From Haemaphysalis longicornis (Eukaryota > Arthropoda > Arachnida > Ixodida > Ixodidae), in the NCBI GenBank assembly GCA_013339765.2, contig CM023454.1:39142950-39206949 (forward strand): a DNA stretch of 64,000 nt, written 5' to 3'. Position numbers and translations under genes: made by a program. Shown piece after piece: positions 45,790 to 58,149 of this stretch (its first letter is position 1; every line of letters starts with the position of its first letter). The notes beneath the pieces are model-generated. The model made no database searches. It saw nothing but the letters and a program-made list of their open reading frames with translations, and had not been told where the DNA came from.

Positions 45790-46385
45790 TGCACGACAAT
45801 CCATGGAAGCTTAGGCATGTTGTAATGAAGAATGTTGAAGGCGAAATCTTAGTGCTTTATAATCGGCTCCGCTGACGTAACCGATGACTGAAGCCAACGG
45901 CGTGGTTCACTGGAGACGAGGGTGCGTAGCTGCGATGTTGACGGTGGTTTCCTTGTGCCTGGAGAGCGATCCAGCGGCGCATTCCCAGAGTGGAATGGCC
46001 GTTCAGTATTAGGCAGCGGCCAGGCTTGACAAGAAGAAACACCTGCACGACAATCCATGCCAGCTTAGGCATGTTGTTCTGAAGAACGTTTTTGTGCCCT
46101 CTGTGGTGGAAGTATAAATCTTGGTGCTTTATACTCAGCTCCGCTGACGTCACCGATGACTGAAGCCAACGGCGTGGTTTACTGGAGACGAGGGTGCGTA
46201 TCTGTGATGTCGACGGTGGTTTCCACGTGCCTGGAGCGCGACCCAGTGGCGCATGCCCAGAGTGGGATGGCCGTCTAGGAATAGGCACCGGGCCAGGCTT
46301 GGCAAACGAAACACCTCCACGACAATCCATGCAAGCTTAGGCATGTTCTTCTGAAGAACGTTGCCGTGCCCTCTATAGTAACTAG
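45790..46385. repeat. tandem duplication, about 2.3 copies of a ~260-bp unit
   Basis: The phrase 'cacgacaatccatg...agcttaggcatgtt' recurs at 45793, 46044 and 46318. The bodies of copies 1 and 2 align throughout ('actgaagccaacggcgtggtt', 'gagacgagggtgcgta', 'gacggtggtttcc', 'ccagagtgg'). The third copy is cut off after about 65 bases. Frames of up to 157 codons on the minus strand simply read through the repeat; I assign no protein. Confidence 0.85.
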
Positions 46386-46399
46386 GAGCAGCAATTAGG

Positions 46400-46681
46400 C
46401 CTGCGCTCGAAATGTATGATCACAAACTATGTATTCTGTTGCTTTACTTGTGAGTATTGTTTTTACCCTCCTGTCGTGTTCTAATGTTTAACGTGGGTTC
46501 CAAGCGTAGCGCAGTAACCATTCTATTTGGTTTTTATGGGGAACGATTTATTTGACTTGATTGAGAGAGTGCTTGATTTGGGTTTTCTTTTTGAATTTTC
46601 TTCGCCTTTGAGCCAAAAACACGTTCGCCCTAATAAACTCTTTTGGTTATAATTTCCTGCATCGTCTTGCGGTACGTGACA
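46400..46681 (+). repeat. 3' part of an LTR (Ty3/Gypsy-type)
   Basis: Ends ...GCGGTACGTGACA at 46681. An AATAAA signal sits at 46632-46637, about 45 bases before the end. TCTGGTAGAAGGGCGG follows as a likely primer-binding-site region. The left end and the partner LTR are not visible. Confidence 0.45.
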
Positions 46682-46802
46682 TCTGGTAGAAGGGCGGTGT
46701 ACGTGAACCCTAAGAACTCGGCAATCCAGTAAAGAAGTTTACCCTTTGCCAGAAAGGTCACCTCTCTGAGAATGCGGTCATCGTGACAGGCCAAACAAAC
46801 CT

Positions 46803-47110
46803 GTGACACTGACTATTGCCAAACCTACGAGCTCATTTCCCGAAGGTTCTGAAACAGCCCCAGGGAGCACCATTGCTATCGTGATACCTTGTAGAAGACT
46901 TAGGAGATTGGTTGAAGAATCCGGCGGACGAGCAAAAATTGAACCGGTAGTAGGAATAACAAACTCTGAGGCAAGTGCTTGGGTCCCTCACGGAATTTGC
47001 TCGAGTATATTTTGAAAACCACGACAGCGCAATGACCGCATGCAGCATCCTAAAATTGAATATTAAAAAATGCCCACAATTGTCGTGCGTAAGGCACAAG
47101 CTATGCAATA
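46803..47110 (+). pseudogene. Gag N-terminal fragment of an LTR element
   Basis: A frame opening shortly after the LTR end reads KPTSSFPEGSETAPGS, RRLRRLVEESGG and NSEASAW. This has the layout of a Ty3/Gypsy gag start (proline-rich leader, then the first capsid helices), but with clear deletions. The stop comes at 47013-47015 and related sequence fades by about 47110. No other domain of this element remains. Confidence 0.45.
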
Positions 47111-47859
47111 GTTCCGCACGCGAATACAGCAGAAAATGAACGTGCTGTATGGCGGTTGAAGAAGTGAAGACGCTTTATGGCGCGCTGAGCCCGCAAAGAT
47201 AGAACAGAAGACGCTGTGCTAACTGAAGAGGGGCGTTTAACAAAATCTCTTTGCTGGACTCAACCACAACCGCCTTAAAACCATCGATGAATTCTTTACG
47301 AAGCGTGCGTGTTTCACAAGACTCTTCGCATATACTAACGGCAGTATGATTGTAACAGCTGCGCAACTATAGTCGACGGAGTCAGGGCAATGAGAGTTAC
47401 GTCGGAACGCCTACGCATGACAATCTGTGACACAGATTCTGGAGAGGTCAGGAAAGTATCTAGAAAGGCGACGGCCCCGCAACATGCTCTTGTAAACGAC
47501 GTCATTGAAAAATAAGTGCAATATGCACTGGGTACTTAGGCGTCATCGAAATCCTGTGAATCCCAAGCCATTCCCTATTGCACAGCCATCTGCACGCCAC
47601 AGACCACTGACCATCTTGTGACTCTCCTTTGGCAATGTGGCTCTCCTTTTGCCGCGCCTCACACACGGTCCTCCGGCCAATACTCCTTAAACAAACTTGG
47701 GGTGGGCGCTGGTTTTTGCGGCTTTTTTCCTGTATTCTCTTGAGGTGTTGAAGGGATAAACCATATATTTTAACAAAAAAAACCGACGGTAGCTTACGGA
47801 GTAATGTCCGGTGGGCTCGAGATGTGCGCATTTGAAGGAAGAAACAGAGTGCTTAGCCT
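47111..47859. other. spacer, no gene recognised
   Basis: Short frames only (up to 109 codons at 47502-47831, minus), without motifs. Confidence 0.4.
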
Positions 47860-48308
47860 GTGTGAGCTAGGTCGTGGCTCGAATGAAGATGGGATTGAAG
47901 TATCTAGGGTTTGAGAATTTAAAAGGTTTATTAATAAAGAAAAACTGAGGTTACAGTAGATCAGGAAAGAGGAGCACAGGGAGAAAATGTCTGACGCGGT
48001 GCACAGGCGTGGGGCGACTCTCTGAACGAACAGCATACATACGTGAAAGAGAGACAGAGAGAACGAACATAAACACTCGCGTTGCGTATGGCGTCGCCTT
48101 GTTCTGGGGCATAACACACCGAAGTAAGGGGCGCGTTCGTTCCCTTGAGAATCTCGAGGTCCTCGGCGCGGCCGGGGCCGTAAGTTGCGGTCGTTCTGCG
48201 AGTCTGCGAGCGGCAGACTCGGAGGTGTTGAGACAGGATCAGGGCTCCGTGGCCGACCGTTCCCTTTTCTCGAAGGATATTTCTGCGAAGCGTCAGAGCG
48301 AGCTGACA
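47860..48308 (-). repeat. 3' LTR of the non-autonomous element
   Basis: 449 bp, matches 50661-51109 end to end. A polypurine tract abuts it at 48309-48320 (minus strand AGGGAGAGGCG). AATAAA signals are read on the minus strand near 47930-47945. Confidence 0.85.
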
Positions 48309-48937
48309 CGCCTCTCCCTAATTTTGTGCCTGTCCTCAGGCACAAGTGTCCCGGTAGGTGAAGCGTGTGGGAGCGTTCACGTGCGTTTTGTTCGGTGGCG
48401 AGATGCGTTTGTTAAGATGGCGAAGTTAGGTGCGTTGTTTCGCTCGAGGTGTGCGTTTCGTGCGGTTCGGGAGGCGTTTGCCTTTTCGTTCAGCCTGAGG
48501 TGGCGTGGCGTTGTCGTAAAGTGGCGTGGCTGATGGGACAAATTTGTTGCGACTCGTTGCTCGCCTTCGCCGGGGTTGCCCTCGGAAGTGAAGCGGTGGG
48601 AAAGTGGGTGTAGTTGGCCTCGTTCGTTCGGTCCCACAATCTTTGTCGTCGTAGGCTTGGCAGCCTCGGTAGGGCATTCGATGCCTCCGTGTGGATCGGT
48701 CTCGTTCGTTGTCGTTCTCGCCGTGTCCCTGTCGTCGCTAAAGCTCTCGTCACTTGCCGCTTGGTTCGAAAGTGGTGCGGGCGTCATTCCTCTCGTGCAA
48801 GCAGGTTCGGTGCCATCTTGTTTGCCAGGTGCCCATACGCTCACGGCTGCATCCACCTGTACCATGGTGGTGTTTGTCGGATGAGTCTCGATCGGAGCAG
48901 CGGTTGCAGGGGAATTTGTACGTTCCGACTCGAACGA

Positions 48938-49187
48938 TTGATTGATTGATTGATTGATTGTGGGGTTTAACGCGCCGACGCAACGCAGGCGATGAGGCGC
49001 GCCGTAGTGGAGGGCTCCGGATTAATTTTGACCACCTGGGGATCTTTATCGTGCGCCGAAATCTCGTACACACGGGCGTTTTTGCTTTTCGCCTCCATCA
49101 GAAAAGCGGCCGCCGCGGCCGGGAATCGAACCCGAGACCTCGTGCTCAGCAGCGCAACGCCTTAGCCACTGAGCCACCGCGGCGGGT
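48938..49187 (-). mobile_element. tRNA-derived SINE with (ATCA)n tail
   Basis: On the minus strand: head ACCCGCCGCGGTGGCTCAGT with A box (TGGCTCAGTGG) and B box (GGTTCGATTCC), closing with CCGCGGCGGC so the ends pair like an acceptor stem. Then the conserved body with GATCCCCAGGTGGTCAAAAT and CCGGAGCCCTCCACTACGGC, then five to six ATCA/AATC repeats. Flanked by an imperfect 13-bp target-site duplication (48925-48937 and 49188-49200, two differences). It resembles the Ruka-type SINEs of ticks. It interrupts the repeat-rich ORF of the LTR element. Confidence 0.85.
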
Positions 49188-50638
49188 CCGGTTCGAACGA
49201 GCCCAGTGCGCTGGGTGCGTAATTGCTCGTAGAGGGGTTCACCTGCGCGAGTGCGATATCGTTCATTGGGTGAACTCGGGCTGGAGCAGCGGGTGCCGGA
49301 GAGCTCGTACGTTCCGGCAGGGTTGAACCACGTGCGCTTGGCGTTTCGTTTTTTTGGCAAGGTTGGTTCATGTGGTTGTACGTTCGCTGGCCAAGTCAGG
49401 AAGGCAGCAGCGGGACTGACGGGTTTCATTGATAGCGTTTCCTCAGTGCGTGCTGGCTTGGTCGTGTTCCGTGCGCCGTGCGTTTCGTTGGTCGTGGCCA
49501 GCGTCTCTTGTCTGGGTACGATGTCGTTCTTGGACGGTACCTGGACTGGAACAGCGCTTGCGAGGGTTGTCGTACCTACCAGCTCGGGTGCGTTCCGTGC
49601 GCTGTTCGTTTCGGCTGTATTGGTCAGCTCCACGAGTCCGGATTCGATGTCGTTCATCGCCACTGGTGTGTTTTGTGCACTTTGCGTCTCCATTGTCAGG
49701 ACCATGTCAATCAATCCAGGTGCATTGTCGTTGGTTGCGTGGACTGGGGCCGGCACAGCATGTGCGGAAAATTTCGTATGCACTGGCTCGGTTGCGTTCC
49801 GTGCTCTGGGCGTTTGTTTTATGAGCTCCACCGATTTGGGTACCGTACCGTTTGTAGGCGAGTTCTGGACCGAGGTAGCGGGTGCCAGGTGTGTGCTGCG
49901 TTCTGGCTCGTGCACGCTGCGTACGTGCGCGTCTTGTTGCTCGTTGCCGGAAGGGCCTGCGCGTTGGTGGTTTAGTTTGTGGGTTGGCTCGGTGTAAGAA
50001 CAGCACGGGTTCGTGATCTCGCCAGGAATTCACTTATCTTCGCTTGAGATTCCGCGACCGGGACAATCACCTGGGAGAGGTCCGATGAGCTGGAGGTGCT
50101 CTGTTTTGCATGCGTCGTTTCGTCAGTGTGCGCGCCGTTGTGCTTGCCGCGCGTTTCGGACCAAGGTGTGCATCGTATCGTTTAAGGGCTACCGTGTGGC
50201 TCTGGCACCATAGGAAACGTGTGGCCGACTCTCGCCAGTTGTCTCAGAAGACGTTCTCGTTCTTCGCGCAGCCTCCCGTTCTTGAATATCGCCGCTTGCA
50301 GGTTCATCTGCCGTTCATCGTCGTAGGCAGCCTGAAGTATGGTTGGCACATTTGTTCGTTTGGAGAGCTGGCGACGTTTTTCGTTGTCTTCGAGGAGACG
50401 CGAGACGAAGTCGTTCTTACGGCCAGCGCAAGGGAGCCCTCGTGATCATAGTTCGTTCACCAACTGCTGCTTCTTCGTTGAACACCGGACGTTGCGTTCC
50501 GTTGAGGTCAGCAGCCGGTCAATCATCGTTGACGTGGAGTCCGTCGTTGCCCCTCGTCCGCGTGCCGCACTCTCGTAGTCGTGGTGCAGTTCGTCCGCGT
50601 CGTTGGTCTCCTCGTCCGTTCGTTCCGTGGCCTGAAAT

Positions 50639-50660
50639 CCTGATCCGGTCGGCTGCGCCA
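50639..50660 (-). promoter_or_regulatory. primer-binding site of the LTR element
   Basis: TGGCGCAGCCGACCGGATCAGG directly after the LTR end (minus strand). The first bases complement a CGCCA-ending tRNA, as in the tRNA-Ser-primed Ty3/Gypsy elements 17.6 and 297. Confidence 0.6.
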
Positions 50661-51109
50661 TGTGAGCTCGGGTCGTGGGTCGAATAAAGATCGAATGGAA
50701 GAAACTAGGGTTTGAGAATTTAAAAGGTTTATTAATAGAGAAAAACTGAGGTTACAGTAGATAAGGACAGAGGAGCACTGGGAGAAAACGTCTGATGCGG
50801 TGCACAGGCGTGGGGCGACTCTCTGGGCGAACAGCACCCAGCCGTGAGAGAAAGAGAGATAGAGAACGAACATAAACACCCTCGTTGCGTATGGCGTCGC
50901 CTTGTTCTGGGGCATAACGCACCGAAGTCAGGGGCGTGTTCATTCCCTTGATAATCTTGGCTCCTCGGCGCGGCCGTGGCCGTAAATTGCGGTCGTTTTG
51001 CGCGTCTTCGGGCGGCAGATTCGGAGGTGTTGAGAGAGGCTATGGGCCCCGTGGCCTACCGTTGATATTTTTCGGCGGAGATTTTGCGAAGCGTCGGAGC
51101 GAGGTGACA
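50661..51109 (-). repeat. 5' LTR of the non-autonomous element
   Basis: 449 bp; the minus strand begins TGTCACCTCGCTC and ends GAGCTCACA. Same length as the 3' LTR, with scattered substitutions. Confidence 0.85.
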
Positions 51110-54100
51110 CATTGAAGAATAAACAAGGCATAGTAGGAAACACTCACAGTTTCAGTACAGGTTTCGCAATCGCAAAATTATTAAGCCACCATGAAGACTG
51201 AGCCTGCGAGCGTGCTCTCTCTCTTAGCGATCACCAGTCAGCAAAGGCCAAGTCCTGTCAGACATTCTAGACCATCACTTTAAGCATCGGTGGGGACCCG
51301 GATCGTTGCACGAGTGCTTCGCGAACGCAAGTAATGTTCACAACGAGGTGATTCAGCCTTACAGCTGAAATATTCAGCTGTTATCTTCTTCTCGACTTGT
51401 TTTTGCACGATCTGGTCGGGATCTCCGTGACCATGATTTGGGCATGGAGTGCAGTTAGGCTGCCCCGATATCGTCCGGAGCTGCAAATGGTAGCTTTCCT
51501 CGTGCAGTGCAGAGCCTCAGTCAAATGCGTCTGATGCTTTGCGACGTCACGCGCACCAGGAATATCCCATTCATCATATTGCCACGCGAATGTGCTATCC
51601 GTCTTGAGTGCTCACACGTACATCCTGGTATTTCGTGGTTTACGAGACGACGCCGTTCCGTGGGCACAGCTGCTCGACGGTTTTGCCTAATGCCATCCGT
51701 GGCCCTTAGACCTTTGGCCTGAGCAAGACCGTGGCCTTTGCTTAAGAACTGTTTCGCGAAGCTGCGAGGGTATAAAAATCTTATGAAGCTTTTGTGCATT
51801 CGACATGGCCCAGATCATAAAAAGCCCAACACATATTTCTAGACTCTGCTAAGAGACCCAAAACGGCCTGCCAATCACATAACCAAGTAGGCTTCGCCGA
51901 GACAAGGGAGGTCCCCTCCAAAAGAAGTTACCTTCGACTTGCGAAGTTTCAGAGAGGTTATGCCGAAAAGGGCCGGTCACCAACGTCACCCGCCATTTGC
52001 TGGCTCTAAGGACGAAAGGAAGCAATGGATTAAACCAAGGTTTCAACACTCGAGCTGCATCAAGCAAAACATCCACTGTGGAATTTAGGACGACGCTTAT
52101 GCGCAGCTTGGCAACATCAACTCGTTTGGAGCTAAATGCCAAAAGGTTTGAAGGCCTCCTTATCTGTACACAAACGACCCCCGTAGCAGCCACCAAACAT
52201 GTGCTCGCTGACATCCATTACCCCGAGTGAACGTAGCAATAAAGTACCCCACCGCTCTGGGGACGTCGAAATGCCCACAACTTCCACCCCAGATAGCGTG
52301 ATGAGATAAAGTCTACCGAACTCTTCCAATGTGACAACCGAACCTCACCTTCCGTTCACCGTGACGTGTGACAGCGAACTTCACCAATGAGCGAAACGTC
52401 AATAGGTGCAAAAACGCCGAGCACCTCATACCCTGCTGTTTGTGAAGTCTCCACTGTGGAACACGTTGTCGCTTCAGTTCAGATCGAGGAATTTAAAAGC
52501 AAAGACATGCTTCCGCGGACCAACAACCACACATCACACCGAGTTCAAACGGTGCAAAAAAAAGTGAAGCACAGAAGAATAGACCTGTCGCGGACGAGTA
52601 CGTTTTATCCAAAGTTTTAAAAGAAGACTACGCCAAACCTACAAGGGCAAACACGCTGAAGAATATTCAGATTAGCTGAGAAAGCAAAACAAAGACTAAC
52701 CCTACAATATTTACCTTACCTATAAGCAATGCGCAGCCTAAACCATTGCCGAATGTACGCCATAACCCCACAAGTGGACGTGTAAAGTGCTCGCCCAATT
52801 CCCACAAAACATTTTCATACAGGCATGTAACTGGCCAAAGTGCTAGGCATGTTACCCGATAGGCAACGATTTCAGTAGCTGGGAATATCGCAATGCGGGG
52901 CGCTGTCATAAGCTTTCTCAAGGTAAAAATGTCCTTCACCAACTACTGTGTACGAATGGAGGCATCCATAATGTAACAGTGGGAGGTCCTGAATTGAACT
53001 AAGGTTCTCAATTGTAAGAGTCTGGAGCCACGATTTGTTCGTTCGTAGATTTCCCCAACCTGGAGCCTACCTACCTATTCTGGATAACGCAATTGTACAA
53101 AACGTATGTGAATGTGACATTTAGGGGAATCATCTTTTTGAGAAGCTTCCTCTGGCAGCTTCTCAGGGAGATGAGAGGATAAGTTCAGAGAAAAGAAGGT
53201 TTCTTTCACTTGTTTCAATAGCCGCAACGACGGCGTTCCTCCGAGGTCTTCGCAGGCTCCCGGAAAGCCAAATTATGTTGCATAAGTGAAGAATTACAGC
53301 ATAACACAACTAATATGGTCTGCACCTTTAGCTGAAGGCTTAGAATTCATCAGGGCTAGCCACAGATCATGAGCTGAAAAGGCGAAAGTTTTTTTTTTGT
53401 GTGTTTGGTTTATTGTTTTTGCATAAAGGCTTATTTTTGATAAATCCTTCTGTTTCAGAAATCTTTTGTGTAGTGTGCAGAACTGGATAACACCAGGCAA
53501 AAAAGCAAATTTCTTCAGGCGACTAAAACAGCCATACACTTCATAATGCCAAGAATACAGTGTACACCTGAGCAGCCCTCAAGGTTTTTATAAAAAAGAC
53601 AGCCACATAAACTCATTTCGAAAGTGTTCAGGAAACCTACATATTCCACATCTAGCTGCACTTGGCTTCTTGCCTAGCAAATTCCTACAAGTCTTCTTAA
53701 TGTTAGCTTTCTTTGAGCAACAGTTCCCTTCCCAAGAGAAGACGACAGAAAGAACAATAAAACGTTGTCACCGCCAACCTGAATTAAAATATCTTCACGA
53801 GAACCTTAAAACTGTACGTCTAACACCATCTCAACCGAACATGCGTCAACCAAACAACACCACTGTTTTAGAAGAGCCGGTCACCACCCCTTACCCTGCC
53901 TTCACCAGGTGTCCACAACCCCTAGATTTTACGATCCAGCCGCATTTGACGCTCTTTCATAAAGATACGAGAAAAACAGCAGCCGGGATTTTTAGGAAGA
54001 AAGACATTCTCATCCCACGGGCTGGTGTCAACTCTTGGATGGCTGATCCCTCATCAAGAGAGTGCGCAGCAACAAAACAAAATCGCGGGAGTTGTTTCAA

Positions 54101-56040
54101 AAAGTGATTGCCGGCAGTGCTCCGCTGGTTACTTTGGCAAAACCCTAACATTCCGAGAACACCTTTGTCAGCAACAAAACGACGCCTACAAGTCAAACAA
54201 TTAGCGCAGTTCATTACCCGAAAACTGAGAATAAGCTTCTGGGGTGCCCACCAGATTGGCAAAGTACCACATTACGCACAAAGAATATTCCTCCTCTCCT
54301 TCCTCATACAAGAGACTCAGGAACGGTTCAATAGACCCTTTGGTTCCTTCCCGCAATATACTTCCCCCTTCATTGAGGCACCACCGCCAGTAACGAAAGA
54401 AAAGCTTTGTTATCAGCTTATACTTGCGATTCACTACATTTACCTTTAATGAATGAGTCAGGGAGGCTACGAAAACGTATTACCGTTTTTTATATTTTCT
54501 AAGATGCTGTATTTGCGTTTTTTACAAGTTTATCCCAACCAACAACAGTTCAGTCGAAGATGTTTCCAGAACTCCACACGCGGTTGAAGTGCTCAGCCTA
54601 AGTGCATGCCTGGTCTTCCAGTTTTTCCCCATTGTGTGGACCAGACGCTGGTAATCCGTTTTTGTTCATGAAGTTACCTAATCGTGTGCAGACTTTGTGT
54701 GCCCGTGTAGAAGTTTTGGGATGCAATAAAGCCGTGCCAACTCCCAGTTTTCGTCATCACGATCACGCTTTTCAAGTGTGTTTGCCAATTTAAAGGAGAT
54801 AAAATAATCACATGTTACGCACTGACTAAGAATACCGACGTCTCGTTCTGGGTTGAAAGTGCCCTCCTCTAGCTCTTGTTCCATGACGGCGTCCTTTGGT
54901 GGAGCTGGGCCGCAGAGTCCTTTGGAGTTGATTTTGCGGTGCGGTCCAGGATGTGTGTCGGGGTGAATATGGCTGCTTCGTGAACACGCACGTGGTATAG
55001 ATGTGTTGGGGAGCCTAAATGTTTCTGCGAATGCCCTTGTTTCTGCGAAGGCTTCATTCAAGCTTTTAAGTGACGGTGTACTGTCTTGGCCCTAACGTAT
55101 GCCTGGGAACGCTTTTGGGAAGTGCTTGCTAGCTATCATATGGGTCCATGCCCACGTCCCACTCCATAGATGAAAACAAGCTGCACAATAAACAGCGACG
55201 TGTAAATGTCAATAATTGCTCAGCGCTACATAATGCTATGGAGGATGTTTCTCAATCAAACAGCATGCTCCCGAGGATATAAATTTTCAATCCGGTGACC
55301 TCCGAACTTTATGAAGGAAAAGGCCCAAAGGGGATCGTGCGCGTTACGGTCGCCTTTGAAAAGTTAGGATACGGCTAACGGAACCACCAGTGCCTGGAAA
55401 TCAAAGCTGAAGATTTAAAACTCAGATGGCGCGTAAAGGGTTATTCTGGTACTATTGCATAAAGGCGTAGTGAAGAAAAAAACCAATTATCTTACATCGG
55501 CAAGTTGGCATCCCAAAAACCAAATGTACTGTTCTCTGGGGCGGTACCTTCAAAATGCACACATAAATAATAAACAAGGGAAACTAAGTCGCTTATCAGA
55601 GATGGCGATAAACGGTTACATAGCCGACATGCCAAGAGTCACGGGATTGCTCAAAAAACGCGTGCACAAGCTCTTCGGTGGAAAGTCGTGATCTGCTGCA
55701 GTGTGGGTAGGAAGCATGCCCCGCCGAATCTTCAGCACACGGACAGGCCATGAGTAGGTGTGCATAATCACGTATAGGCATGCAGCCAAGCTTGTACACC
55801 GCGCCACGCCGCGTAAACCATAATCGCTGTATTGGAGTCTCAAAATTTCAAGCTTGACTCCACTAGTTACTGTAGATGCAAGCATCTGCAGACCATCACG
55901 AAAAGCAATAAGCTTTGCTACAACTCTAGGTAGAGCCCGGAGGGTCTCGCACATGCAGCTTGGTTCATGGCAGGGTGCTCTAAACAGCGCCGCAGGTTGG
56001 AGATGTAAGACCGAACATGGCATCGGATGAAACCTGTGTA
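51110..56040. other. about 5 kb without a recognised gene
   Basis: The longest frames are 53670-54107 (plus, 145 codons), 51849-52214 (minus), 54678-55061 (minus) and 55616-56023 (minus, 135 codons). None shows a domain, signal peptide pattern, repeat or splice-consistent neighbour that I can defend. No tandem or inverted repeat stands out. It could contain single-copy intergenic or intronic DNA. Confidence 0.4.
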
Positions 56041-56213
56041 AACCGCGGCCTCAGCGGCCGATATGCAGATGGATGCAAAAAGTTAATACACCCATGTTTA
56101 CGAGATTTCGGCACACCTGCGAATATCCCCAGGTGGTCGAAATTAATCCGGACACGTCCACTACGGCGCGCCTCATCGCCAGCGTTGCGTCGGCAGTTAA
56201 CTGTACAATCAAT
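56041..56213 (+). mobile_element. degenerate copy of the same SINE
   Basis: The body CCCCAGGTGGTCGAAATTAA ... CCACTACGGCGCGCCTCATC matches the minus-strand SINE at 48938-49187 in plus orientation, preceded by TTTACGAGATTTCGGCACAC. The tRNA head is reduced to a CCGCGGCCTCAGCGGC remnant without a B box, and the tail is short ('caatcaatac'). Confidence 0.75.
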
Positions 56214-58149
56214 ACAAACCGGTCATGATATTTTCAGGAAGTGTGCGCTTGTCAAATATTCAGATGATGCTGCTTCGTGGGTATTTGTTTGCCATCTCTA
56301 CCTATGGTTATACGCTCTCAACCCTGCTTACGCCCAGACAACGATGACCTTAGAGCAGGTCGGCTTTTCCTTCGTTCAGTCGATAAAGATCCGGGATCTT
56401 GCCCTGTGAGCTGTTAAGGATGTGCTGGGGTTATGACTTGGACAGTCAGATTGGGGGCGCAGGTTTACGCAACAAGTTTATCAGCCTGATCCTGGCTGCT
56501 GCACTGGACAAGGACATCACCGGTGCGATGTTTTCTTGGTTTATATAATTCCTTGAGGAAACCTTGAACACATTTGGGAACAGGAAACACCGACTGTGAA
56601 ACAAGAGGTTTGGACTGACATACTGGTTCTATAAACAGGAACACAGGGTATCTGTGGGGATTAGGAAAACCTAAATTATGATGTAGTGGAAAGAAAATTT
56701 CGGCGCGGCCACTTTTTTGGGGTGGGAGCGGAGTTAGAAAATAACTTAAGCTATAGTATAATGCAGATGAAAGGCGTACTTTATCCTGCAGCTTTGCCTT
56801 AAAAGTTGAACCGGTCCTGGAGCTCGCTACCTGGTAACAGACAGATAGTGCATCGGCCGGAACTTGACCATGGCTGCGACCGCCACCAATCGTGGTTTCT
56901 CAGACTCCACCTGCACACACATTGTCACGGTAGTTTACAACTTATGTTAGGGGTCTCGTGGTCTTCCGTGTCACCAATACCCTCATCTTGAATACTCAAG
57001 GTGCCCAGTGCGGGATGCACACAACATACCTTGTCGGAATGTAAATGGTACTTTTAAGAATTCCTGAACGCCCGTGAAAAATAAATCAATGTCTGGTGTA
57101 TTTGCTCTGTAAGACTGCTCTGGGAAACCTCTGCAAACGAACACAACTGTAGCAAATAACAAGGCCCTATTGCAAACACTCGATTGCTGCATCAGTCCAA
57201 TTCCCACAAAATGATAAGTGCTGACACATCCGTAATAAGGGCGGTTAAACAAGATTAATATTCCGTATTTAGGAACCGATCGTACATCAAAAAAATTTCA
57301 CAGAAACAGAGAAGGCATTGCCAGATTGAGGCTGATGCTCGGACATAATATTCAAACACTCTCATTTCCATTGTGCATAAGTGGGAATATATCACTGAGG
57401 CAGAAATTACGCTAAGCACTACGTTCTTACCCAATACAAGCCACACCAATTGCACTCCACATTTTACCAACATAATACTTCAGATATTGGTGATCCTTCT
57501 CGGAGACGAAAAATACAAAAAGAACTGAGGAATCTGTTAAGGTTTTTTGTACCTTTCCTATACGATTTGTAATGTAACCTGAGTACATCTGATGAGAACA
57601 CACGCACAACTATTATCTTCGGACCTCGGACTGCAACCGACGCGATCGCGGGATTTGTGAACAACCCATTTTTTATGTACTCAACAACAGCAGTACAGCA
57701 CAATGCAGGCGCTCATTATCAAAAGGCGACGCGCGTGATCGCCCGCCAGGGCCCGTAAAGCCGCTTGACAGGACACGCAGCAACCTCACTGAAGTTTATA
57801 TTAGATAACATATTACAAGTAAAAGAGCTCCGATACTACAATAAAGCTATCCTTAGATTCACATGAGAATAGCCATGATAACAAATAATTTATAGCATTG
57901 TGTCAATTTTGCATGTATTCATTTCCCTACTGTACCTATAATTACGCATTATGTCTAAACTTTATGAATGGGTGAACTTCAATGTTTTGTGTATTTATCA
58001 GTGTTATAAAGGGGGAGTTCATTTCATAAAAACAATACAAACCTATTGATATAGAGATGAGGGTCCCGGAGTCAACAAGACTGGAATGGGTGTTGCACTG
58101 CATGGCAAGCGTACCTTCAATCTGGCCAAACGTCTGCACTGAAACACTC
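56214..58149. other. spacer, no gene recognised
   Basis: Frames are short (up to 89 codons) and lack motifs. AT-rich in the second half. No clear repeat structure. Confidence 0.4.

Larger units (their letters stand above)
48377..50661 (-). pseudogene. coiled-coil and Thr/Ala/Pro-rich repeat protein of the LTR element
   Basis: The first ATG uses the last base of the 5' LTR plus the first two bases of the primer-binding site (50659-50661), giving MAQPTGSGFQATERTDEETN. After an in-frame TGA (50446-50448) the same frame continues with an Arg/Glu-rich coiled-coil-like stretch (RLLEDNEKRRQLSKR, RLREERERLLRQLARV). Further on, a 289-codon frame (49915-49046) and frame-shifted neighbours hold degenerate units of the type SARNAPEL...AVPVQVPSKNDIVP, repeated about every 40-65 residues. 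The last part (48865-48377) follows the SINE. No Gag zinc knuckle and no enzyme motif. A Gag-like or unknown role is possible; I do not recognise the family. Confidence 0.5.
47860..51109 (-). mobile_element. non-autonomous LTR retrotransposon with repeat-rich coding region
   Basis: Two direct LTRs of 449 bp each (47860-48308 and 50661-51109), TG...CA on the minus strand (TGTCA...TCACA). On that strand the 5' LTR is followed with no gap by TGGCGCAGCCGACCGG, a tRNA-Ser-type primer-binding site, and the 3' LTR is preceded with no gap by the purine-rich AGGGAGAGGCG. The internal region is only about 2.35 kb and shows no protease, RT, RNase H or integrase. The LTRs differ at many positions, so the insertion is not recent. 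No target-site duplication is visible at the outer ends. Confidence 0.8.

Noticed and set aside
46150..46344. 64- and 157-codon frames in the tandem duplication
   Set aside because: The same frame recurs only because the DNA is duplicated. No motif, and the third copy is truncated.
49095..49187. possible tRNA gene on the minus strand
   Set aside because: A and B boxes are good, but a conserved SINE body, an (ATCA)n tail and a target-site duplication follow. It is the head of a SINE.
49251..49997. 248-codon plus-strand frame with Val/Ser-rich repeats
   Set aside because: PBS, PPT and LTR ends all point to the minus strand. The plus frame mirrors the repeats of the minus-strand coding region.
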